A stretch of 64,000 nucleotides of DNA. It comes from Tanytarsus gracilentus. Its lineage: Eukaryota > Arthropoda > Insecta > Diptera > Chironomidae. The notes beneath the pieces were generated by a model that worked only from the letters and a program-made list of their open reading frames with translations, was not told the DNA's origin and did not search any database. The stretch is from positions 5,766,001-5,830,000 of the forward strand of contig JAXRKN010000040.1 of NCBI GenBank assembly GCA_038502055.1, read 5' to 3'. A program made the position numbers and the translations under genes. Positions 49,499 through 59,378 of the stretch are shown one piece after another; the stretch's first letter is position 1, and each line of letters opens with the position of its first letter.

Positions 49499-50175
49499 TG
49501 TCATTAATGAAAGCTTCAAAGAAAATGCGGATGATTGAATTAATTTTTTTGCAAAAAAATGAAACGAGGAATCATGCGATGAAAGTCGTGCGAGAATTCA
49601 TCCAATCATATTTCATCGTATGATTGAGGAGTGAAAAGAGAATGTCCAAAATAATTTACTCGAGTTCAATTTCTACTTGGCAACATTAATTTTAGTTCAA
49701 CTGAAAAATTAGAGTTTAAAATAAAAATCTTGTTAAGTGCGTGGAAATTTGAAAATGCTTAAAACATAAATTAGATAGTGATGAAACAAAATGAGTTTTT
49801 TCAAGGTTAGTAGGTGCATTCCAACGCAAGTGTGTGCATGGATTTTAAACGTGATATGATCAGCTGATAGTTTAAAGCTTCGAAAGCGATTTTGAGTTTA
49901 CGCACACCACAACATATAAAATTTTGGACTTTATGTGATGCGATGAGATTTATACATGTACATGAGTTTGTCAGACGACTAGGCATTTTCCCACGCTTCA
50001 TAGGCATTTTTGCTGATAAGAAAATGATGAATTACTCATTAAATATTTTAAACGAGATAATTAAATATTTTTACGTGAATAAATCATCTAGCTAATTATT
50101 TTATTTCCTGATTTTCAATGATTGATTTTTATAAAACTTTCAGGTAAAAAATATTGAAGATTTTAAAAGTTTTTT
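49499..50175. other. Intergenic region upstream-distal of the F-box gene 3' end
   Basis: No gene supported. Two short overlapping open frames on opposite strands near 49807-50095 have no recognisable domain. A hairpin-like pair of motifs (CATGCGATGAAAG and CATCGTATGATTG) is present at 49572-49625 but is short. Confidence 0.4.
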
Positions 50176-51331
50176 TTATTTTTGTGAATTTATTTTTACA
50201 ATTTTAGAGCAATTTTCGTTTACAAATTTCCTTTCAGCATCATCCAACGAGTACACCGAGAGTTCTTTGATATTTCTCACAGCTCCAATGATGGCTTTAA
50301 ACATTTGAAAGTTTTTTGACATGTCAAAGAAATTTAAAATTTTAACAGAAGAATTTGCATGAAGTTCAACGCCATCCCAATCGACTGTCGACTCACAATT
50401 ATGAAATCCCTTCAATGTTAATTCCTTTAAATTTGGCACGTGAAAAATTATTTTCAAAACATCGATTCCGAGCCAATTTGATATCGATAACACCTTTAAG
50501 GAATTTAATTGTTGAAAAATAAAATTGTGAAAATTTCTTTCGATTGTCGCCTGATTTCCAACAATTCGATGGAGGTCGTTGCCATAAAATTTTTGGAGTT
50601 TAAATTCAACCGTGATGTCCTCCAGGAAAATCAGATTGAAAACGTTAAAATGAATACCGAGAATTTTTAGGTTGGTGTTTTGCCTCAGCATTTTCAAAAT
50701 CGCTCGATGGGCAAAAGTTGAAATTTGATCGCCAGATTTAATTATGAATTTGTTCAAGTTTTTGCATTCATTAAAAACTTCATGAAATATCGATGCTTGA
50801 CAGCACGTGGCGTTGAGAGATTTTAATTTTGGGAAACTAAAGCTGGTATATGGAATTTTCCTTTTAAGCACTTTAATGTAAACTTGTTCGAGATGAATTT
50901 GTTGAATTATCTTTTCAATTTGACTCATTAAATTTATGAAATCATCAAACGTCTCAAAATCAGTTTTTGTAATACAAATCGAGATTAAGTTTGTTAACTG
51001 AGGAAGGTTGATTGTTTCCAGCATTGGCATTATGTGTTGAGAATTCTGTGAAATTTTAATATTTTGATAATTTCGACTCGAATTGTGAAAAATTTCTTGA
51101 ACATCTTTTGGATGAGCTTTCTTTGGAATGTTAAAGCTTATTTTTTCCATGAACTTTTCAGAGCTTTCGATCAACAAATTATAATCATAATTCAATTCTG
51201 ATAATTTAATTAAATCTGTGCCCTGAAAATAATCAATTAAATTTTATAACAAAACAATTTTATATTTTTACGTTTAAGTGTTGAAAAATTTCATAAGGCA
51301 AGACCTTCATGATATCAAAATTGACCGCCAT
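50176..51331 (-). CDS. F-box protein with leucine-rich repeat-like C-terminus
   Basis: Two exons, 51331-51272 and 51222-50176, join in phase 0 to give 368 residues. The N-terminus spans the junction as VLPYEIFQHLN then GTDLIKLSELNYDY, which is an F-box (LP.EI...L....L......). The remainder has repeated leucine-rich strands (for example NLKILGIHFNVF, LNSLKVLSISNWLG, PNLKELTLKGFHN, VRNIKELSVYS), consistent with a solenoid that would bind a substrate. F-box proteins recruit substrates to SCF ubiquitin ligases through Skp1. The substrate is unknown. Such genes expand rapidly in insects, so no one-to-one orthologue is proposed. It lies in a minus-strand tandem with eclair and ARMC6. Confidence 0.75.
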
Positions 51332-51557
51332 GCTGTTGGAGAGAAAAATTCAACAAAGTTCAAAAGCTTTCTTTGATAATTTGAGAAAAATTCTTTATTT
51401 CATTCATCTTACGCAAAAATTTAATGAAACTATTAAGTTTATACTGAATTTTCTTCTAAATTGAAAATTTGATTGGAAACCAAAAAATTTCTGGTTTCTT
51501 TCGATTAACAGTTAACACGCACATTACCATTCACTCACAGTTTATTCAAAAAGATTT

Positions 51558-52329
51558 TTAGACCAATTTCTTGGCTTCGAAGAATGACTTCAGATGTTTC
51601 ATTTGCCATAGACCCATAACTAAAAGAACTGCGGTTTGCGCTAATGACCAGTAGAGGACACGTTTGTTGGTACTCTCGCTGGTTTGACGGAATCTCTCTT
51701 CACGATATCGCTGATAGTTTTGCTCCTTGGTAATTTGTTCGACTTGATCGAGTAATTGACGAATCCTAAGCTGGAGTTCGGTAAGTTTCTCCTTCTGTGC
51801 CACGTTAGCGTAGTCAATCGCATGCTCACCGACTTGAATGTCGAGATGCACTCGAAGTTGAGAGCCACCAAACCAAGCGGTTGAGTTTGAATACATGCAA
51901 ATGACATGTTCGCCGGGTGTGTGACTTGTAAATGAGATTTTACCTGAAGACAATAGTACAAGGTAATTATTTTATCTTATCAGATCCAGTGAAAACTTTC
52001 GAAACCTACCTGCCGCACTGTAGACACGAGACAAGACCATTTTATCGTCTGGATCTTTAACTTCTACGTGCATTCCGATGCTAGTCGACGATGGCATAAA
52101 TCCACCCGATCGTGGATCATAAAGCTCAACCTTATAATTTACAATCACTGTTGATGAAAATGAAAGTTGGATGATAAAAATTTAAAACTACACTTAAAAT
52201 CCACTCACCTGTCGTTTCATCAGGAATTTCTTCAATAAAGCACTTCCGTTCCGTTTCGCCGATGTGGAAATACAATCCATGGCATGAGCCGATAAGAATT
52301 ACCACTAAAAATACTAATTTTTCAATCAT
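51558..52329 (-). CDS. eca: p24 family cargo receptor eclair (TMED4/9)
   Basis: Three exons, 52329-52209, 52147-52010 and 51943-51558, join in phase to give 214 residues, the family length. A signal peptide (MIEKLVFLVVILIGSCHG) precedes the GOLD domain with the alpha-p24 landmark LYFHIGETERKCFIEEIPDE. Then come HTPGEHVICMYSNST, a coiled-coil stem (TELQLRIRQLLDQVEQITKE), one transmembrane helix (LAQTAVLLVMGLWQM) and the short cytosolic tail FEAKKLV with a dilysine COPI signal. It is a type I membrane protein cycling between ER and Golgi and carrying cargo. Conservation is very high. Confidence 0.96.
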
Positions 52330-52515
52330 TTTTCATAAATATTTGACGTCAGCTATCGAAAAATATTTCTGGCGATTGACGTAACTCGAATTTGATGCAC
52401 ACTGAAATTCTAATCTTCGAAAAACGTTAAAATTAAGCATATCAAAAAAGTTAATTTTATTAATTCTTGCAATTAGTGGTAAATATATATTTGAGTGAGT
52501 GCGTGCAGATAAATT

Positions 52516-54023
52516 TTACTCTTTTGTAATGACTTTTTCAGCGGTTCCTTTCCATTCTTCGTTCAAGAAAACCTTTGCTCCCAAATCTCTTAATGCTGCT
52601 CTGCAATCTTGATCGATCGACACATGATTCTTTCTCGCCGTCTCCAGGACATCCTCAACACCTAAATTTAACCAGGCATCGCACTGCTCCTTGGAACGTG
52701 ACACCATATTACGAATGGCCCATGCTCCGTTTCTTTGAACCATTTTATTTTTCTCGTGGATCTTCATGGTCTCGATGATTGTCTCGGCAATGCCAGTTTC
52801 ATATAATGCCCAAGCATTTTCCTTGAAACGAAGTGCCAACACTGAAATGCAAGCGAGAGCATTTTTAGCGATTGTCTCATCGGCTTTATGACGGTTAAGG
52901 GCACTTTCGATAATTGGTGCTGCTCCCACCTTAATAATACTCGTCTTTACTGAATCATTACCCGCAAGTGCTTTCAATAATTTAAGCGATTCACGTACAA
53001 CTTTAACCGAGTCCGTGAAGTTAACAATCGCATCCATAATCAGCGTCAATCCATTGGCTTCAGCAATTGTTTGACAAAATTCATTTCTTACAACCAATGA
53101 GGCGATTGTCAACATAAGTTCAGCAAGCACTTCCGGATTGTCTTGGAACTTTACCATCAACTGTGTGAGCTCAACGAGACATTCGGCAGCGATCATTCTT
53201 GCATGCTCATGAGCTTTTCCAAATTCGACTCGAATGTCGTCATCGAGAATTAAAAATCGTAAGCATGTACAGACATTTTTAACGACATCATTGTCATCGC
53301 TCGAAAGGAGTGGCTTTAAATGCTTAACCAAAATTTCTTCATTGATAATCAACTGACGATTCAATTCGTGGAGGAGACAAGCTTTTTGAATCCACTTGAG
53401 AATGTCGCATGTGATGTGCGGGTCCTTTTGAGTGTCCAACATCCTTAAACGGGAAATTTAGTAATATTTTATTAAAAGTTCACTGCACTCACTTGTTAAT
53501 CGTTTCCAATGAACTTTTTTCAAATATATCAGGATTCTTATGAGTCATCGCGTGGGCACACAGAACGGCTTTGTGGAGAATCTAGATTATAGAAATTAAT
53601 AGAAAGTAAGATTTGAATTAATTTGAATCCTACAGAATCTTTAAGATGATCAGAACGCTTCAGTTCATAAGCCATGATTTGAAGGAGATATTCTTGAACG
53701 TTGCTCTTGGACGCTTGAACTCGATGTGGAACCGATTTGCTAAGCTCAGCCGTTAACAGACCCAACTGCCTATCAAGCTCATTTTCATCCATCAATTTAG
53801 TTTTCTCACAGTGGTTTTTTAAGGCATCGATCGCCTCCTTCATCACGGGATTTCCAGTTTCCTCATTTATGGTCAAATCTTTGATTATATTCGAGAGATT
53901 AATTCCTTGTGCTTCAAACTGTTTGACGGTCTCATCTCTTGCTTCTTCAATGGACATTGCGAACTCAACGATATTTTCTTTGATGACTTCATCGTAAGTT
54001 TCTTGTGAAATAACTTTGGCCAT
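52516..54023 (-). CDS. ARMC6: Armadillo repeat-containing protein 6
   Basis: Three exons, 54023-53634, 53581-53493 and 53443-52516, join in phase to give 468 residues, close to human ARMC6. The N-terminus MAKVISQETYDEVIKENIVE and the segment QEYLLQIMAYELKRS match the family. The C-terminal two thirds are armadillo repeats (for example KHLKPLLSSDDNDVVKNVCT, LKLLKALAGND, NALACISVLALRFKENAWA, VQRNGAWAIRNMVSRSKEQC). The armadillo solenoid suggests a protein-binding scaffold, but no molecular role is established. It is divergently transcribed from eIF3j and followed by eclair 186 bp downstream on the same strand. Confidence 0.92.
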
Positions 54024-54536
54024 TGTTGTGGGTGTTGATAATTGCTCTTTGTTCGCTAAAATGAAAGTTTTCGGTTGTGAGGTTAATGAACTGTTGATTT
54101 AAATCCAGCCATAAACAAATATTAATAATTTTAAATTATTTCTTCTTGATCTTCTTCTTACTTTTACGAAAATGTTGACAAAATCATAAAATCAATAAAA
54201 ACTAACAAACCTCAACTCACCACTTGAATTAAATTTAGTTAAGGACACCGAAAATAGTTGAACTACGCAATTTTAAAGACAAATAAATAGTTTTGTTAAT
54301 TAAATTTTCAAAAAATATCAACAAGAGAAAGTTTTTGTTTCAAAGTCTGCCCGCGAATAAAAAGTTAACAGCTGATCGTTGCTTAAACTTCACTTTTTTG
54401 AGTGAACACATTAAAATTCTTCTTTTTTACTTTCGAACAAAGAATTTCGAAAAATCGTGTTCAAAAATTTGAGTCACTTGGCGAAATTTAATTTCGTTTT
54501 TTTCTCCTTTCCCTAGTAACAAATTCTAGCTTTAAT
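54024..54536. promoter_or_regulatory. Divergent ARMC6/eIF3j promoter region
   Basis: 513 bp between the two start codons with no open frame of note. It has to contain both promoters. No TATA box is obvious in either direction, as is usual for housekeeping genes. Confidence 0.55.
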
Positions 54537-55627
54537 ATGGATGATGATTGGGGTAAGTTGGCAATGGACCAAATAATTTCAGGAGGAATTAAAATTAAAT
54601 TGCTCAAGTATCAAAAATTTAACAAAATTAAAAATTTTTCTAGAAAAAATTGCTGATGAGGAAGAGCCAATATCAGCTCCTAAAATTACAACTGACGTGA
54701 ACAAATGGGCTGGTGAGGACGAGGATGATCCGAAAGTAAGTAAAGCAAGTCAATATTGCTACAATTCAATCATTTTAAGTAGGTTATAACTTTCACTTTT
54801 AATCTGCATTCGTCGACAACTAACTTGATTCATTTCTAACTTCCAGGACAGCTGGGAAGATGCGTTAGAGGAGAAAAAAGAGGAAGAGAAGGGAGTGGAA
54901 GCAGCACCTAAACCCAAAAAAAGTACCAAGCAACGAATAGAGGAAAAAGAGGTAAAACCTAATTCAGTGAAAGTTTAATCCGTTAAACTATCGTTTGTGG
55001 ATTTTAGAAAGCACGTAAGGAATTGGAAGAGAAACGGCGAAAAGAGATCGACGAGGATGTTACTCTAACGGCGGAGGAGAAACTTCGCATGAAGCAGCTT
55101 GAAGAGGAAGAATATACAAGAACAGCTCTCGACACTCTCGGCTTAACATCCAGTGCCTCAATTGACTCGTCCAATCCCAAGACAAAGGAAGATTTTACAG
55201 AGCTATCGGATGCCATCTGCAAGAAGCTCTCAAATTACAAAAATACGGAAGAATATGTGCCGTTCTTGGATGAGCTCGTGAGAAATCTCTTGGCTGGATG
55301 TAAAATGAACTATGATAGTGATTTTGAATCGTAGCTAATGATTATCTTTTTAGTATCATCAACGAGTATGAGGAAGATCAAGACCTCAGTGGACAATCTT
55401 ATACTTGAAAAGTCAAAGTTGGAGAAAGGTGACAAGCCTAAGAAGAAGACGGCAGCCAAAGCAACTAAAGTTAAGCTTCGTGTCGATCATGTGAGTAAAA
55501 TTCGATAAAACGAGTCACTCGATTTTACTAAGTCACTTAAATATTTTAGGATGACTACGCAGAGAGAGCAAACTATGAAGCTGCTGGCGCTACCTATGCA
55601 GACGATGATTATGATGACTTTATGTAA
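54537..55627 (+). CDS. eIF3j: Translation initiation factor eIF3 subunit j
   Basis: Six exons, 54537-54552, 54644-54735, 54847-54951, 55008-55299, 55354-55490 and 55550-55627, join in phase to give 239 residues. The acidic start MDDDWEKIADEEEP, the central DVTLTAEEKLRMKQLEEEEY, the SDAICKKLSNYKNTEEYVPF block and the end DDDYDDFM are hallmarks of eIF3j. The factor sits in the decoding centre of the 40S subunit and helps ribosome recycling and start selection. The exon 4 to 5 junction restores the conserved segment (LLAGLSSTSMRKIKTSV). If that intron is retained the frame ends after 12 more codons. AATAAA at 55805-55810. Confidence 0.93.
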
Positions 55628-55854
55628 CCACTATGTGTTTAATTCTCATGACATCCACTGAATATCATCATCAATCGTTCAAAAGGTTCTGTATCGCGAT
55701 TTCGACTCGTTTTATAATTTTTTTCTTTCAAAAGTAATTCATTGTTATATTGAACAAAACACACACAATTGTTACAAAAAGGAATTCAAGCAAATAAGAA
55801 GATAAATAAAGATTTGAATACTATGCAAAGCATGCATTTTGATTTTTTATTTCA

Positions 55855-57859
55855 CTATCTTTTCAGTACCTTAATGAAGGTGTCTCGAGGCACATTAATA
55901 TTTGCGATCATTCTCATTTTCTTTTTACCCTCAGCTTGCTGCTTTAGCAGCTTCATTCTTCTCGTTACATCTCCGCCATAGAGCCATTGAGCAACGTCTT
56001 TTCGAAATGCCTTAATCGTTTCCCTTGCAATGACCCTACTTCCAATAACTGCCTGAACTCGAATCTCTACCATTTGACGTGGTATTAGCTCTTTTAATTT
56101 AAGCACCAACTTTCGAGCAAAATTTTCCGCATTTCTCGCATGACAAATATTTGAAAGTTCCTCGACTGGCGACGAGTTCAAAAGAATTTCAAGTTTAACC
56201 AAATGTGAGCTCACATAGTCGCTCTCTTCAAAATCGAACGATGCAAAGCCACTGGATAAACTCTTAATTTGATCATGAAAATCCACAATGACTTCATTGA
56301 GTGGCAGAATGTATTGCATCATTATTCGATCTTCATCGAGATTAACCGAAGATTGTTGAATTCCTCGCTTCTCAACGCATAAGCCTATCAATGCGCCAAT
56401 ATACTTTTGCGGACTGATGATTGTAGCCAAAATTGTCGGTTCAAAGTATTCTGCCACGTGATTTGGATCGGGAAAGTGTTTTGGATTTGACACTTCGAGC
56501 TCACTCTTTCCATTATATTTCTCTAAAATTCCTTTCGTATTTTGAATTCTAATTCGATAAGTTACTGATGGTGCTGTGATGATGGGCTGCGAGTCATATT
56601 CTTGTTCGAGGCGCTGTACAAAAACTTCAAGATGAAGAAGTCCTAGAAAACCTAATCGGAAACCATGCCCTAGTGCGGGAGATGTGTCTGGCGTGACAGT
56701 CACACACGAGTCGTTCAATATTAATTTTTCAATCGCACTTTTCAGCTCTAAATGCTTCGAATTATCTTGAGGATAAATGCCAGCATAGACCATTGGTTTG
56801 AGCTGTTTGAACGCTTCAAGTGGCTCGACTGGAACTCCTTTTAGATGATAAGTATCGCCAATAGTCGCCTCCTCAGCCTTCCTCATGTTCATGCCTACCA
56901 AACCAATTTGACCAGCGATAAGTCTATCAACTTTTCTCTCTTCTGGAGTTATTATTGAGAGCGATCGAACGACGTAAGTTTTTCCATTTCCACACGATGT
57001 AATTTCCTGCTCTAATTCAATCTTTCCCTCTTTGATGAACATTAAATTTAAAGCGCCTCTATATCGGTCATACCAGCTGTCAAAAAGATGAGCTCGAAAG
57101 GGTAGCTCGCGGTTGGATGGTGGTGGCGGTATTTTCGTAATCACGTGTTCAAGAACACTCTCAATTCCAATTCCTAGTTTTGCGGAAATTTTAATGACAT
57201 CATCAGGATCAATGTTCAGCATCATCAAAAGATCTTCAGTAACTTTTTCTGGATTGGCGTTTTTGAGGTCGATTTTATTTATTACTGGAACGATTTTTAG
57301 ATTCTTTGAAACTGCCAGATGATAATTAGCGAGTGTCTGTGCTTGAATTCCGTGATTTGCGTCGACCAATAAAATGGCTCCGGTCGATGCTGATAAACTT
57401 CGACAAACTTCATTACTAAAATCGACATGTCCTGGGGTGTCAATTAAATTCAGGAGATATCTTTGACCTTTAAAATTATACAGCAGTGAGACAGTGTTTG
57501 CTTTTACCGTAATTCCTCTCTCCTGCTCCACTTCCAGCATATCGAGGACTTGATTTTTTCCGCTTTCTCTCTTAATTGTACCGGTTACTTCCAACAATCT
57601 ATCGGAGAGTGTGGACTTGCCATGGTCCACGTGAGCGATTATTGAAAAGTTTCTAATATTTTCGATGGGCACAAAATAATTTTCTACTTCTTCATTTAAA
57701 TTTAAATTTGCATCTGATGAATTTTTTCTAAATCTAAAATGAATTTATTTTTAATTCATAATTAGCTACACTTCCAACAATAATCACTCACCCCCATGAA
57801 AGTCTATTAAAATTACTCAAAAAACTTTTATGTTGCCTCACTAAGCGTCTCAAAATCAT
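55855..57859 (-). CDS. GUF1: Mitochondrial translation factor GUF1 (EF-4/LepA)
   Basis: Two exons, 57859-57792 and 57733-55855, join in phase (GG|A) to give 648 residues. Exon 1 adds a basic mitochondrial presequence (MILRRLVRQHKSFLSNFNRL). The GTPase domain follows from about residue 45 with G1 AHVDHGKS (56-63), G3 DTPGH and G4 NKID. Then come the beta-barrel and LepA-specific parts (GHGFRLGFLGLLHLEVFVQR) and the C-terminal domain ending DVTRRMKLLKQQAEGKKK and NVPRDTFIKVLKR, as in bacterial LepA. It remodels stalled mitochondrial ribosomes. The stop codon is immediately followed by a minus-strand AATAAA (55847-55852), so the 3' UTR is tiny and abuts the eIF3j 3' end. A repeat element begins 80 bp upstream of the start codon. 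Confidence 0.95.
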
Positions 57860-57938
57860 AATTATTTAATTTAAAAATTCTCTCGCATTTTTTTTACTCG
57901 CAAACAGCTGTTCGCCGACTCATGACGTCATAAACTTC

Positions 57939-59242
57939 TTTTTTAGCATAACCCACAAAGTGGTGTAACGCTTATATGCTCGTGATTCCGTCCGTCCGTC
58001 CGTCCGTCCGTCTGCACAAGCGAAATCTCGGTCCCTGGACCAGCTAGAGACTTCTAGTTTTCGCCAGATGGTAGCTCTTAGGGTCTATATGTGCAGGCAC
58101 TGACTATTTTTTGAGTCATGACCTATGGTCGTGCCATGGACGGCCATAACGTCCATTTTTCATACAAATTTTCTCTTATGGGAAATTCCACCAGAGAAAA
58201 AAAATATATTTTGTCAGTTTTAAAGAAAATATTCTATACAGCAAGGAAAACAAATTTTACAGTAAAATTCCTCTTAAAAATATCTAAAATACGTGTCTTT
58301 TTGTTTTTTGATAAGACTTTCCGTTCTCGAGATATTTTAATTTTTGTGAGCGTTTGAGGGAGGACATTTGTGGAATTTTCATCATTTTTTTCAAAGAAAA
58401 ATTAATTTAAATTCAATCACGAACTTTATGAAAAAACTAAAACCCTCGTTTTTTTCATTACTTTATGCTCTACAACTTTCGTCTAGAAGTATATGTTGTT
58501 AACCTGGCCATTTAAGAGATTTTTTAATGTTTTTGTGAACAAGAAAATGTCCTCCCTCAAACGCTTTTTTAAATTTTTCAAAACCGTTAAAAAATGACAA
58601 AGAAAAAAAATTATCTTGAAAAAAATATTTATGCATTTTCAAAATAAATGTTTCTGAAGCATTTTTAGCGTAATTTCGCATGCAACACGATGTAAATCGA
58701 CTAGAATTGATGATTTTTAAGTTATATCCATTATGGTCGATCAGGAGTGCCACTAATGTCCATTTTTCAGAACTATGGCTTCATGTATCTCGTTGAACTC
58801 GTAATTGGATCAGGAATCGAATGGCATTGATGATTTTTGATGAATGGCCATCATGGACGGCCAGCAGTGCCACGGACAGCCATAATGTCCATTTTTTAGA
58901 ACTATGGCTTCATGGGTATCGTTGAACTCGTGATTGGACCAGGAATCTATTGATATAGATGATTTTTGATAAATGCTAATCAAGGCCGGCCAGTAGTGCC
59001 ACAGACAGCCAAAATGTCCATTTTTCAGAACTATGACTTCATGGGTATCGTTGAACTCATAATTGGACCAGGAATCTAATGACATAGACGATTTTTGAGG
59101 AATGGTCGAACAGGACTGCCACGGACAGCCAAAGTGTCCGGATTGACTTAAACTCATTTTTTATGCACTTGATTTTCAAACACTGATCTGTTACAAGTGG
59201 GTTACGCGGCAACACCCACGTGTGGGTTTTGAAACATTTTTG
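57939..59242 (-). mobile_element. Repeat element, copy 2 (longer copy)
   Basis: On minus it runs from CCAAAAATGTTTCAAAACCC to GTGGGTTATGCTAAAAAA, about 1.3 kb. It is the inverted counterpart of 48626-49498. It holds three 129-bp tandem units, the GACG microsatellite near 57988-58012, and an extra internal section (about 58185-58745) that copy 1 lacks. That section has a 21-bp perfect inverted repeat (58349-58369 and 58545-58565, core CGTTTGAGGGAGGACATTT). It has no transposase. Confidence 0.75.
58760..59110 (-). repeat. 129-bp tandem repeat array inside element copy 2
   Basis: Reading on minus, the same 43-codon repeat units occur (DSWSNYEFNDTHEVIVLKNG, HFGCLWHYWPAL and variants). The frame is open from 59157 to 58810 and beyond. 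Units differ from each other and from copy 1 by scattered substitutions. Confidence 0.75.
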
Positions 59243-59378
59243 GATAATGTTGTATGCCACTTATTTTTATGACGACCGCCTGTATATGTTGTTGTTTTTT
59301 GCTAGTTTTTCAGTGATACAAACAATTTTTTTACTAAACTTTTGTGCCTTAAAATATTGCTGAAAATTCGCTGAAACG

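Noticed and set aside
48626..59242. Composite transposon carrying five genes
   Set aside because: The enclosed genes are ordinary conserved housekeeping genes with introns; the two copies differ internally and no transposase exists, so independent insertions are more likely.
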